This document shows positions 57,465 to 64,000 of a DNA stretch of 64,000 nt, piece after piece; the stretch's first letter is position 1, and each line of letters starts with the position of its first letter. A program made the translations under genes and the position numbers. The notes under the pieces were generated by a model. The model saw only the letters and a list, made by a program, of their open reading frames with translations, ran no database searches and had not been told where the DNA came from. Source of the stretch: Rhodococcoides kroppenstedtii (GTDB lineage Bacteria > Actinomycetota > Actinomycetes > Mycobacteriales > Mycobacteriaceae). The stretch spans positions 1-64,000 of the forward strand of contig NZ_FOJN01000012.1 of NCBI RefSeq assembly GCF_900111805.1, given 5' to 3'.

Positions 57465-57765
57465 TGACGACTTCCTCTACGAACGCATCGACGTCCCGAC
57501 AGGGGTCGAGACGAGAGATGACCTGCGCATCGCCGGCCCGCCCGTGGTTGGGGACGCGTCGGCAGGGCCGTGGCCATGCAAGAAGGAACGACGGGCGACG
57601 GGGGCGGTTCGCACACGCCACGTCACCGATCGGTTCCGCATCACGGCCGGATAGGGCCGACCAGAAACGTAACGCACACCACAGACACACAGCCGCATAC
57701 CGGACACGGATTGTGAGAGAACTCATAACACCCGTCCGGTCCGCTCACCGGGCACACTCGACGGC
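57465..57765. other. Divergent intergenic region between pntAA and the sirtuin gene
   Basis: 301 bases without a recognised gene. It must hold promoters for both divergent units. A partial dyad TGTGAG-AGAA-CTCATA (57713-57728) lies about 40 bases before the sirtuin start and is a possible operator. CACACT seven bases before the GTG at 57766 could be its -10. No convincing pnt promoter was found. Confidence 0.4.
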
Positions 57766-58599
57766 GTGACCGCCACCGTTCCCGACGACGTTCTCACCGC
57801 GCTGCGCCGCGCCGACTCGATCACCGTGTTGACGGGTGCGGGGATGTCGGCGCAGTCGGGTATCCCCACGTTCCGCGACGCGCAGACGGGCCTGTGGTCC
57901 CGCTTCGACCCCGCCGACCTGGCCAGTCACGCCGCTTTCGTGCGCGATCCCGATCTGGTGTGGGGGTGGTACCGGCGGCGGGCCGCGCTGGCCGCACGGG
58001 CCGAACCCAACGCCGGCCACGTCGCCCTCGCGCGGTGGCAACAGCACGCGGAGAGCCGCGGCGCGTGCCTGACGATCGCCACGCAGAACGTGGACGATCT
58101 CCACGAGCGCGCGGGGTCCGTCGTCGCCGCCCACGTGCACGGTTCGTTGACCGCGGTCCGGTGCTCGGTCTGCGACGCGCCGTACCGCGGTCCGCTGGAC
58201 GACGACACCGACATCGGCGCCGGCGACGACGCCGGCAACGACACCGACGAGATCCGCGTGCCGCCCCCGTCGTGCGCCGAGTGCGGCAGTCCGGTCCGGC
58301 CGGACATCGTCTGGTTCGGCGAGGCATTGCCCGAGGACGCCTGGCGGGCCGCGGAGAGTGCGGCCGAGGAGGCCGACGTCGTCCTCGTCGTCGGCACGTC
58401 CGGCGTCGTCTATCCGTTCGCGGGCCTGCCGGCACTCGCCCGCAGCGCCGGCGCACTGGTGGTCGAGATCGACCCCGCGGAGACGGCCGTGTCGGACATG
58501 GCCCACCACCACCTGCGGGCCGGCGCTGCCGACGTACTCCCCGCGCTGCTGGACAGCGTTCTCGATCTCAGCGTTCCCGACCACGGAGAGGTGCGATGA
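57766..58599 (+). CDS. cobB: NAD-dependent protein deacylase, Sir2/CobB class III
   Basis: A 277-residue sirtuin. It has LTGAGMSAQSGIPTFRD, TQNVDDLHERAGS, the catalytic His in VHGS, two zinc CxxC pairs (CSVC and CAEC) and PDIVWFGEALPE. A WYRRR segment supplies the Tyr and Arg three residues apart that mark desuccinylase/demalonylase sirtuins such as SIRT5 and E. coli CobB. An acidic insert (DDDTDIGAGDDAGNDTDE) lies within the zinc module. It uses NAD+ and releases nicotinamide and acyl-ADP-ribose. It overlaps the HIT gene by four bases. Confidence 0.94.
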   Translation: MTATVPDDVLTALRRADSITVLTGAGMSAQSGIPTFRDAQTGLWSRFDPADLASHAAFVRDPDLVWGWYRRRAALAARAEPNAGHVALARWQQHAESRGACLTIATQNVDDLHERAGSVVAAHVHGSLTAVRCSVCDAPYRGPLDDDTDIGAGDDAGNDTDEIRVPPPSCAECGSPVRPDIVWFGEALPEDAWRAAESAAEEADVVLVVGTSGVVYPFAGLPALARSAGALVVEIDPAETAVSDMAHHHLRAGAADVLPALLDSVLDLSVPDHGEVR

Positions 58600-59018
58600 C
58601 CCCCGACTGCATCTTCTGCGCCATCGTCGCCGGCGCCGCACCGGCCACCGTGGTGCACGAGACGGACACGACGCTGGCATTCCTCGACATTCGACCCGTC
58701 ACGACCGGCCACACGCTCGTGATCCCGAAGGCCCATTCGGCCGGGCTGGCCGACCTGGACCCCGCGATCGCCGGGGACGTGTTCCGCACCGGTCGACTGC
58801 TCGCGGCCGCGGTCCGGCGGGGCCTCGGCGCGGACGGGGTCAACCTCGTGATGAACGACGGGCGGGCGGCGTTCCAGACGGTCTTCCATTCGCATCTGCA
58901 CGTGGTTCCGCGGCACGACGGCGACCGCATCCGGTTCGTGGCGGGTTTCGTCACCCGGCGTCCGGGCGACCTCGCCCGCACCGGCGAGGCCATCCGGGCG
59001 GCCGTGGTCGCCGACTGA
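58596..59018 (+). CDS. HIT family nucleotide hydrolase
   Basis: A 140-residue HIT protein. It starts CIFCAIVAGAAPATVVHETD and ends with the catalytic HSHLHVVPRHDGD (HxHxH). The N-terminal Cys pair with His could bind zinc. HIT hydrolases cleave nucleoside phosphoramidates and dinucleotides. Coupling to a sirtuin gene by a four-base overlap suggests work on a nucleotide linked to NAD turnover, which is inference. It converges with the dihydroxyacetone kinase gene. Confidence 0.92.
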   Translation: MTPDCIFCAIVAGAAPATVVHETDTTLAFLDIRPVTTGHTLVIPKAHSAGLADLDPAIAGDVFRTGRLLAAAVRRGLGADGVNLVMNDGRAAFQTVFHSHLHVVPRHDGDRIRFVAGFVTRRPGDLARTGEAIRAAVVAD

Positions 59019-59026
59019 CTCTGCTC

Positions 59027-60736
59027 TCAGGAACGGCCGGCCGCGTCGGCGCCGGCGGCGAAGAACCACGCCACCGGGAGCGCACCGGGGTCGACGACGT
59101 CCCGAGCGGCGTTGCCCACGTAACTGGCGCGGCCGCGCCGCGCGGTCATGCCGGCGGTGTCCTGCGCCCCTCGCGCCGCGGTATCCGCAGCGGCGGTCAA
59201 GGCCGCCGCCAGCGTCTCCGCCCGCGCGTCGTGCAGGGCGTCGGCCGCCGGGGCGAGCGCGTCGACCATCGTGCGGTCGCCCGGGGCGGCGCCGCCCAGT
59301 CGCACGACGATCTCGAGCGCGCCCCGCACGGCGTCCGCCATCGTGTCGGCGTCGACGTCCCGCCCGGCGAGTCCGTCGGCCAGGCGGTGGAACACCGCCC
59401 CGAAGAGCGCACCGGACGTTCCCCCGGCGTTCTCCAGGAAGCTGCGGGACAGCGCCGCGAACATCGCCGCGGCGGGCAAAGCGGACGACGCGTCGGGCGC
59501 ATCCCGCAGGCCCGCCTCCATGGTGACGCCGAAGTCGCCGTCGCCGGCGCGCCGGTCCAGCTCGGTCAGCTCATCGACGGCGTCGCGCACCCGTTCCGTG
59601 AATCCGGTGATCCACGCGGTGATCACCGGATCGGGCTCCCCCTCGCCGGCCGACGCCGAACCGGCCGCATCCGACCGACTCTCCCCGTCCACGACCGAAT
59701 CCGAGCTCGGGTCACCGGCCGGCGCGTTGGGCCACGCGGGCGCGGCGGTGGGGGCGTCCCACAGGGTGAGGACCTCGTCGGTCGGCAGGTCGGGACCGCA
59801 CCGCACGACCGTCAGGGACACACCGGCCATGTCGAACGCGGTCACGTAGGTCCCGACGAGGTGGCGGCGCACCCGCACCCCGCGGGCGGCCAGGGCGTCC
59901 AGGGCGTCGCCGAAGACCACCGCGATCTCGAGCGCGTGCGTGCCGCCGAGCCCGTTGACCACCAGAAGCACCTCGTCCCCGTCGCCCGCCCCGAGGGCGG
60001 CCAGCACGGGATCCAGCAGGGTGTCGACCACCTCGCGAGCGGTCAGGGTGCTCGTCCGGGCGGTGCCGCGCTCGCCGTGGATCCCCACGCCCACCTCCAC
60101 CTCGTCGTCGCCGAGCTCGAACGACGGCGTGGACGCCCCGGGCACCGTGCACGCACGGAAGGCGACGGCCATGCTGCGCGACGCGGCCGCCACCCGCCGG
60201 CCAAGATCGGCGACGGCGGCCAGCTCGTCCCCGCGTGCCGACGCGGCACCGCACAGCTTCTCGACGACGACGGTCGCCGCGGTGCCGCGACGGCCGGGAC
60301 CGTCGGAGTCCGAAGAGTCCGTGGCGACGTCGTCGTCGACCAGGACCGTCTCGACGTCGATGCCGTCCGCGCGGCAGAGGTCCGCCGCCACACCGAAATT
60401 GATGACGTCGCCGGTGTAGTTCTTGACCACGTGCAGCACTCCGGCGCCGCCGTCCACGGCGCGAGTGGCGGCCTCGATCGCGAGACTGTTCGGCGACGTG
60501 AACACCGCGCCGGGCACGGCCGCATCGAGCATGCCCGCGCCGACGAAGCCCGAGTGCAGGGGCTCGTGACCGGAACCGCCGCCGGACATCACCGCGACAC
60601 GGCCCCGGTCCACGGGGACGCGACGGGTGAAGTAGCCGGGCCGCTCGACCCAGCGCAGGTCGTCGGCAGCGCGCGCGGTGGCGCGGCAGGCGTCGGCGAC
60701 GACGGATCCGGGATCGACGATCTTCGAGGACGGCAT
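59027..60736 (-). CDS. Dihydroxyacetone kinase, fused DhaK-DhaL
   Basis: A 569-residue ATP-type kinase. The DhaK domain (residues ~1-325) has VAVMSGGGSGHEPLHSGFVG with the substrate His region, VLHVVKNYTGDVINFGVA and VNGLGGTHALE. The DhaL domain (about 365-569) has LTELDRRAGDGDFGVTME and ENAGGTSGALFGAVF with the ATP/Mg Asp residues. An acidic, Ser-rich linker of about 35 residues joins them. The fusion and lack of a DhaM gene indicate ATP, not PEP, as donor. TAGGGT six bases before the ATG suggests a leaderless mRNA. Confidence 0.92.
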   Translation of the reverse strand: MPSSKIVDPGSVVADACRATARAADDLRWVERPGYFTRRVPVDRGRVAVMSGGGSGHEPLHSGFVGAGMLDAAVPGAVFTSPNSLAIEAATRAVDGGAGVLHVVKNYTGDVINFGVAADLCRADGIDVETVLVDDDVATDSSDSDGPGRRGTAATVVVEKLCGAASARGDELAAVADLGRRVAAASRSMAVAFRACTVPGASTPSFELGDDEVEVGVGIHGERGTARTSTLTAREVVDTLLDPVLAALGAGDGDEVLLVVNGLGGTHALEIAVVFGDALDALAARGVRVRRHLVGTYVTAFDMAGVSLTVVRCGPDLPTDEVLTLWDAPTAAPAWPNAPAGDPSSDSVVDGESRSDAAGSASAGEGEPDPVITAWITGFTERVRDAVDELTELDRRAGDGDFGVTMEAGLRDAPDASSALPAAAMFAALSRSFLENAGGTSGALFGAVFHRLADGLAGRDVDADTMADAVRGALEIVVRLGGAAPGDRTMVDALAPAADALHDARAETLAAALTAAADTAARGAQDTAGMTARRGRASYVGNAARDVVDPGALPVAWFFAAGADAAGRS

Positions 60737-60742
60737 GACTCG

Positions 60743-60748
60743 ACCCTA
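60743..60748 (-). promoter_or_regulatory. -10 element of the dihydroxyacetone kinase gene
   Basis: TAGGGT then CGAGTC and the ATG. The same TAGGGT-CGAG arrangement precedes the cobalamin adenosyltransferase start at 3301. Confidence 0.45.
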
Positions 60749-60817
60749 CGGCCGAGTGCGGCTCCACGGACCGGATGCGACGGCCGGGGCGGGACCGAGG
60801 GGATGGGAGACTGAACC

Positions 60818-61465
60818 ATGCGACTGTTCCTGGCGTCCTACCGATTCGGCGCGCACGGAGACCGCCTGCTCGAGCTGGTGGGCACACCGGGTCGCATCGG
60901 CGTGATCGCCGCGGCGGCCGACGCCTGGCCGGTCGCGGCACGGACCGCGGCGCTGACGAGCGACATCGCGCTGCTCACCGAGGCGGGATTCGATCCCGTC
61001 GAGATCGATCTCCGCGCGGTGACGCCGACGACCGCCGAGGCCGCCCTGGCCGGACTGTCGGCCGTCTGGGTGCGCGGCGGGAACACGTTCGTCCTGCGTC
61101 ATCGGCTGGCCACGTCGGGCGTCGATCACGTTCTGCGCGAACGACTCCGACGGGACGATCTCGTCTACGCCGGATACAGCGCGGGCGCGTGCGTCATGGG
61201 ACCGTCACTCACCGGCGTCGATGCCGCCGACCCGCCGGCCGAACTCGGCGAGATCACCGACGATCCCGTGCCGCAGGACGGACTCGGAGTCATCGACGAC
61301 GTGCTCGTCCCGCACTGGTCGACACCGACGGCCCCGTCCGCACTGGACCCCGACGGTGCCGCCCGAGCCATGGCCGACGCGTGTCGCGCGGCGGGCGTGC
61401 GGTACCGGACCCTGACCGACGATCAGGTGTTCGTCCGGGACGGCGACGACGACCGGGTGCTGTGA
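60818..61465 (+). CDS. Peptidase E-like (S51, class I glutamine-amidotransferase fold) protein
   Basis: A 215-residue protein. It begins MRLFLASYRFGAHGDRLLEL and has AVWVRGGNTFVLRHRL and the nucleophile elbow YAGYSAGACVMGP with Ser in the S51 position. A His near VLVPHWSTPT could complete the dyad. PepE cleaves Asp-X dipeptides; cyanophycinase is a relative. Substrate is unknown. It is divergent from the dihydroxyacetone kinase gene (81 bases apart) and converges with a repeat-bearing orphan gene. Confidence 0.85.
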   Translation: MRLFLASYRFGAHGDRLLELVGTPGRIGVIAAAADAWPVAARTAALTSDIALLTEAGFDPVEIDLRAVTPTTAEAALAGLSAVWVRGGNTFVLRHRLATSGVDHVLRERLRRDDLVYAGYSAGACVMGPSLTGVDAADPPAELGEITDDPVPQDGLGVIDDVLVPHWSTPTAPSALDPDGAARAMADACRAAGVRYRTLTDDQVFVRDGDDDRVL

Positions 61466-61476
61466 GGCCGGTAGTT

Positions 61477-61548
61477 CGACGAGCGGGTCACCCGCTGTGT
61501 CGACGAGCGGGTCACCCGCTGTGTCGACGAGCGGGTCACCCGCTGTGC
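61477..61548. repeat. Three tandem palindromic units between convergent genes
   Basis: Three head-to-tail 24-base units begin at 61477, 61501 and 61525. Each holds the perfect palindrome AGCGGGTCACCCGCT (7-bp arms). They fill the gap between the peptidase-E-like stop (61465) and the orphan gene, whose last codons and stop lie inside the third unit. They may work as a two-way terminator. Confidence 0.85.
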
Positions 61549-61964
61549 GCGATGGGGAACGTGAAGGGTGCCAATCGATCCATCGAGGCCCACGCCAGCC
61601 GGCACCGCCGGACCGTCATCTCGTCGGCGTCGGTGAGCAGAGCATCGAGCAGCAGCGACGGCCGCTCCCCCCACTCGCGCGCGACGGCGGCGACCTCGGA
61701 CTCGGCGAGCAGACCCGACTGCGCGAGAGCCTCGATCCACGCGGAGATCTCGCCGCGGTGCAGCGCCTCGAGGGTGTCGTAGTCGACCCCGTCCTCGACG
61801 AAGTCGTAGGAGAACATCGCGGCGGCCACCGCGGCCGCGCTGGTGTTCGACGTGCGCTGCTGCGTCGCAGCTGCCGTCGTGCGGTGCTGCGCCGCAGCTG
61901 CCGTCGTGCGGTGCTGCGCCGCAGGCGCTGCCGTCATGCGCTGTGTGGTGCGTGACCGGGCCAT
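61536..61964 (-). CDS. Orphan protein with N-terminal QHRTTAAA repeats
   Basis: A 142-residue protein not recognised. The first ~45 residues are low complexity with two copies of AAAQHRTTAA and a degenerate third, encoded by a 24-base DNA repeat near 61860-61915. The rest is predicted helical (MFSYDFVEDGVDYDTLEALH, GEISAWIEALAQSGLLAESE) and ends TFPIAHSG. AAGGAGG lies before the ATG at 61964, a strong ribosome site, which supports real translation. The last three codons and stop come from the palindromic repeat. Confidence 0.65.
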   Translation of the reverse strand: MARSRTTQRMTAAPAAQHRTTAAAAQHRTTAAATQQRTSNTSAAAVAAAMFSYDFVEDGVDYDTLEALHRGEISAWIEALAQSGLLAESEVAAVAREWGERPSLLLDALLTDADEMTVRRCRLAWASMDRLAPFTFPIAHSG

Positions 61965-62262
61965 GGGAACCCTCCTTGCTCGCCCCCTCGGTGTCGGCGG
62001 AGGTGCCGAGGTGCCGTGGTCCGACGCTAACTCTCGGGTGCCCCGTTGTCGGCAGCTCGCGAGGCACGATCTGGTAACAGAGTGAACACCGTGACTGATG
62101 TGACGACGGCCCGGCGAGGCCCCACCGTGATCGCAGGTCGCCCTGCCGAACCGCTCGGTCTCGTCGGGAAACCCCCTCGGCGGGCATCGGTGCGCGGGTA
62201 GCGTCGGTCCCGGGTGCTCGCGCGAACGCGCCCCGCACTCGCAGCAAGGGAGGGAACAGTCG
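61965..62262. other. Divergent intergenic region upstream of the orphan and the FAD oxidase genes
   Basis: 298 bases with no further gene seen. On the minus strand CCGACA (62047-62052) and TAGCGT (62024-62029) are 17 bases apart and could be the promoter of the orphan gene. AAGGGAGGGAA lies before the oxidase ATG at 62263. Confidence 0.35.
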
Positions 62263-63630
62263 ATGACCGACACGCGGGTGCAGGACCTGATCGGACTACT
62301 GGACGAGAAGGTCGTGGTGACCGACCCCGACATCCTGGCCGGCTACCGACAGGACTGGGCCCGTGATCCGGACGCCGGAACCCCGCTCGCCGTCGTCCGC
62401 GCCCGCAGCACCGACGACGTCGCGGCCGTGATGCGCTGGGCCACGACGCATTCCGTACCCGTCGTCCCCCGCGGCGCCGGTTCGGGCCTGTCCGGCGGGG
62501 CCACCGCCGTGGACGGCGGCATCGTGCTCTCCACCGAGAACATGCGGGCGATCACCGTGGACCCCGTCACGCGGACGGCCGTGGTGCAACCGGGCCTGCT
62601 CAACGCCGAGGTCAAGGCGGCCGCGGCGGAGCACGGACTCTGGTATCCGCCGGACCCGTCGTCGTTCGAGATGTGCTCCATCGGTGGCAACGCGGCCACC
62701 AACGCCGGCGGTCTGTGCTGCGTGAAGTACGGCGTCACCACCGATTACATCCTGGGACTCGAGGTGGTACTCGCGGACGGCGTCGTGGTGCGTCTCGGTG
62801 GCGCCCGCCTCAAGGACTCCGCAGGGCTCTCGCTCACCAAGCTGTTCGTCGGCAGCGAGGGAGTGCTGGGCGTCATCACCGAGGTGACCCTGCGGCTCAT
62901 CCCGGCACAGCCCCCGGCCAGCACCGTCGTCGCGACGTTCGCCGAACTGTCCGACGCCACCGACGCCATCCTGGCGATCACCCGATCGCTGCGCCCCGCG
63001 ATGCTCGAATTCATGGATCGCACGTCGGTGAACGCCGTCGAGGACGCCATGAACATGGGATTGGACCGCGACGCCGCCGCCATGCTCGTCGCCCGTTCGG
63101 ACTCCCCCGGCGCGCACCGCACCGAGGAAACCGAGATCATGGCTACCGCGTGCACCGAGGCAGGCGCGGCCGAGGTGTTCGTCACGGACGACCCCGACGA
63201 GGGCGAAGCCTTCGCGGCCGCACGCCGATTCGCGATCCCGGCGGTGGAGCGCACGGGGTCGCTGCTGCTCGAGGACGTCGGTGTACCGCTCCCGGCCCTG
63301 GCCGATCTGGTGCAGGGCATCGAGAAGATCGCCGACGCCCGGCAGGTGACCGTGGCCGTGATCGCGCACGCCGGCGACGGCAACACCCACCCCCTCATCG
63401 TGTTCGACCCCGAGGACCGGGACATGGAGGAGCGGGCGCACCAGGCGTTCGGCGAGATCATGACGCTCGCAATTTCTCTGGGCGGCACCATCACCGGTGA
63501 GCACGGCGTCGGTCGGTTGAAGAAGGCGTGGCTGCCCGACCAGGTCGGCGACGACGTCATGGAGCTGACCCGACGCATCAAGAATGCGCTCGATCCGGCG
63601 GGAATTCTCAATCCCGGCGCGGTGCTCTGA
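62263..63630 (+). CDS. FAD-linked oxidase, GlcD/D-lactate dehydrogenase type
   Basis: A 455-residue flavoenzyme of the VAO family. The FAD-binding part has VVPRGAGSGLSGGATAVDGG and SIGGNAATNAGGLCCVKYGV; the C-terminal part has VIAHAGDGNTHPLIVFDPED (metal His residues) and GEHGVGRLKKAWLPDQ. It oxidises a 2-hydroxyacid such as glycolate or D-lactate to the 2-oxoacid. There are no GlcE or GlcF genes beside it, so a single-chain D-lactate or D-2-hydroxyacid dehydrogenase is more likely. Confidence 0.92.
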   Translation: MTDTRVQDLIGLLDEKVVVTDPDILAGYRQDWARDPDAGTPLAVVRARSTDDVAAVMRWATTHSVPVVPRGAGSGLSGGATAVDGGIVLSTENMRAITVDPVTRTAVVQPGLLNAEVKAAAAEHGLWYPPDPSSFEMCSIGGNAATNAGGLCCVKYGVTTDYILGLEVVLADGVVVRLGGARLKDSAGLSLTKLFVGSEGVLGVITEVTLRLIPAQPPASTVVATFAELSDATDAILAITRSLRPAMLEFMDRTSVNAVEDAMNMGLDRDAAAMLVARSDSPGAHRTEETEIMATACTEAGAAEVFVTDDPDEGEAFAAARRFAIPAVERTGSLLLEDVGVPLPALADLVQGIEKIADARQVTVAVIAHAGDGNTHPLIVFDPEDRDMEERAHQAFGEIMTLAISLGGTITGEHGVGRLKKAWLPDQVGDDVMELTRRIKNALDPAGILNPGAVL

Positions 63631-63681
63631 CCGCGGGCGAATCATTTCGGCACACCCGCGTTGCTGAAAGGCAAGCCATAC

Positions 63682-63700
63682 TCAGGTCAGCCTGACCTTG
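63682..63700. promoter_or_regulatory. IdeR/DtxR-like iron box
   Basis: TCAGGTCAGCCTGACCTTG matches the IdeR/DtxR consensus TTAGGTTAGSCTAACCTAA at 14 of 19 positions and contains the perfect dyad AGGTCAG-C-CTGACCT. It lies 73 bases before the DUF1540 start, where it could repress or activate that gene according to iron. Confidence 0.5.
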
Positions 63701-63773
63701 CTGGTGAGAGGGGTTTTTCTCGGTTACCGTCGTGTCCAGACGACCCGACCACGTCACCGAAACGGAGAATGTC

Positions 63774-64000
63774 ATGGCCACCTTGGAAATGCCCGAAGTC
63801 ACCGACTGTTCGGTGAGCAGCTGCTCCTACAACCACGACGGTTGCCACGCCTTCGCCATCAGCGTCGGCGGCAGCAACGGCACCGCCGACTGCGCCACCT
63901 TCATTCCCCTGTCCACCAAGGGCGGACTCGACGTCGTCTCCCCGCAGGTCGGTGCCTGCCAGCGCGCGGACTGCGCCCACAACAAGGACCTCGAGTGCAC
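63774..64000 (+). CDS. DUF1540 Cys-rich protein (partial, runs off the window)
   Basis: At least 75 residues are present and the frame is open to the right edge. A DUF1540 unit is complete, TDCSVSSCSYNHDGCHAFAI followed by TADCATF, and a second begins at GACQRADCAHNKDLEC. The regularly placed Cys residues suggest metal binding, perhaps zinc or iron. AACGGAGAA precedes the ATG. The role is unknown; the iron box upstream hints at iron-linked control. Confidence 0.85.
   Translation, partial: MATLEMPEVTDCSVSSCSYNHDGCHAFAISVGGSNGTADCATFIPLSTKGGLDVVSPQVGACQRADCAHNKDLEC

Noticed and set aside
61477-61548. CRISPR array
   Set aside because: The three 24-base units are head to tail with no unique spacers, and no cas gene is near. 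They are simple tandem palindromes.

Overview
The window looks like a chromosome segment of a high-GC mycolic-acid actinobacterium, most likely Rhodococcus. Its first ~92 bases are the 5' end of a 16S rRNA whose variable start (ACGGTAAGGCCCTTCGGGG) resembles the R. fascians (Rhodococcoides) group. This assignment is from memory of 16S signatures, not from a search. Gene order from argS to murA and the 16S gene is the one known from mycobacteria, with two differences: thrC is missing from the hom-thrB cluster, and two decayed genes lie between murA and the 16S gene.

Layout. (1) 1-2000: 16S start, rrn leader and promoter on the minus strand, then two back-to-back pseudogenes (a pyridoxamine-phosphate-oxidase-like gene and the aminotransferase half of a MocR/PdxR regulator). 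(2) 2000-24450: a core housekeeping block, nearly all on the minus strand, transcribed argS-lysA-hom-thrB, rho, rpmE-prfA-prmC-tsaC-wecA, an AtpI-like gene, atpBEFHAGDC, DUF2550, murA. One cobalamin adenosyltransferase is divergent from murA. (3) 24450-28800: a translationally coupled DUF3105/DUF305 membrane pair, tRNA-Arg(CCG), an alpha/beta hydrolase, a secreted protein and a MarR regulator. (4) 28800-34360: a valine/isobutyrate degradation operon (mmsA, acyl-CoA dehydrogenase, 3-hydroxyisobutyryl-CoA hydrolase-like, mmsB, enoyl-CoA hydratase). (5) 34360-39690: a SWIM-protein/SNF2-ATPase pair, a lipoprotein HNH nuclease and a shikimate-dehydrogenase-like gene. (6) 39695-44560: an N-acetylglucosamine module (nagB, nagA, EIIC, EIIB, EIIA, GntR/DasR-type regulator) with a dre-like operator. 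(7) 44700-49600: thioesterase plus BenE-like transporter, then a phosphotransferase / acyl-CoA dehydrogenase / SDR trio that resembles 4-hydroxyacyl-CoA (levulinate-type) catabolism. (8) 49675-54543: an FeS-type photolyase-like protein, DUF2945, an E1 alpha/beta 2-oxoacid dehydrogenase pair without E2, and a membrane protein. (9) 54584-64000: pntB-pntAB-pntAA transhydrogenase, a Sir2-HIT pair, a fused dihydroxyacetone kinase, a peptidase-E-like gene, a repeat-bearing orphan, a GlcD-type FAD oxidase, and the start of a DUF1540 gene behind an IdeR/DtxR-like box.

No insertion sequence, prophage, CRISPR array or obvious genomic island is visible; composition is uniformly GC-rich. The most unusual material is the pseudogene pair beside the rRNA operon, short GC-rich repeats that enter coding regions, many start codons 6-8 nt after a TANNNT -10 (apparent leaderless transcripts), and several small accessory modules of unknown role. 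All functional calls rest on reading motifs and neighbourhoods; no database search was run.
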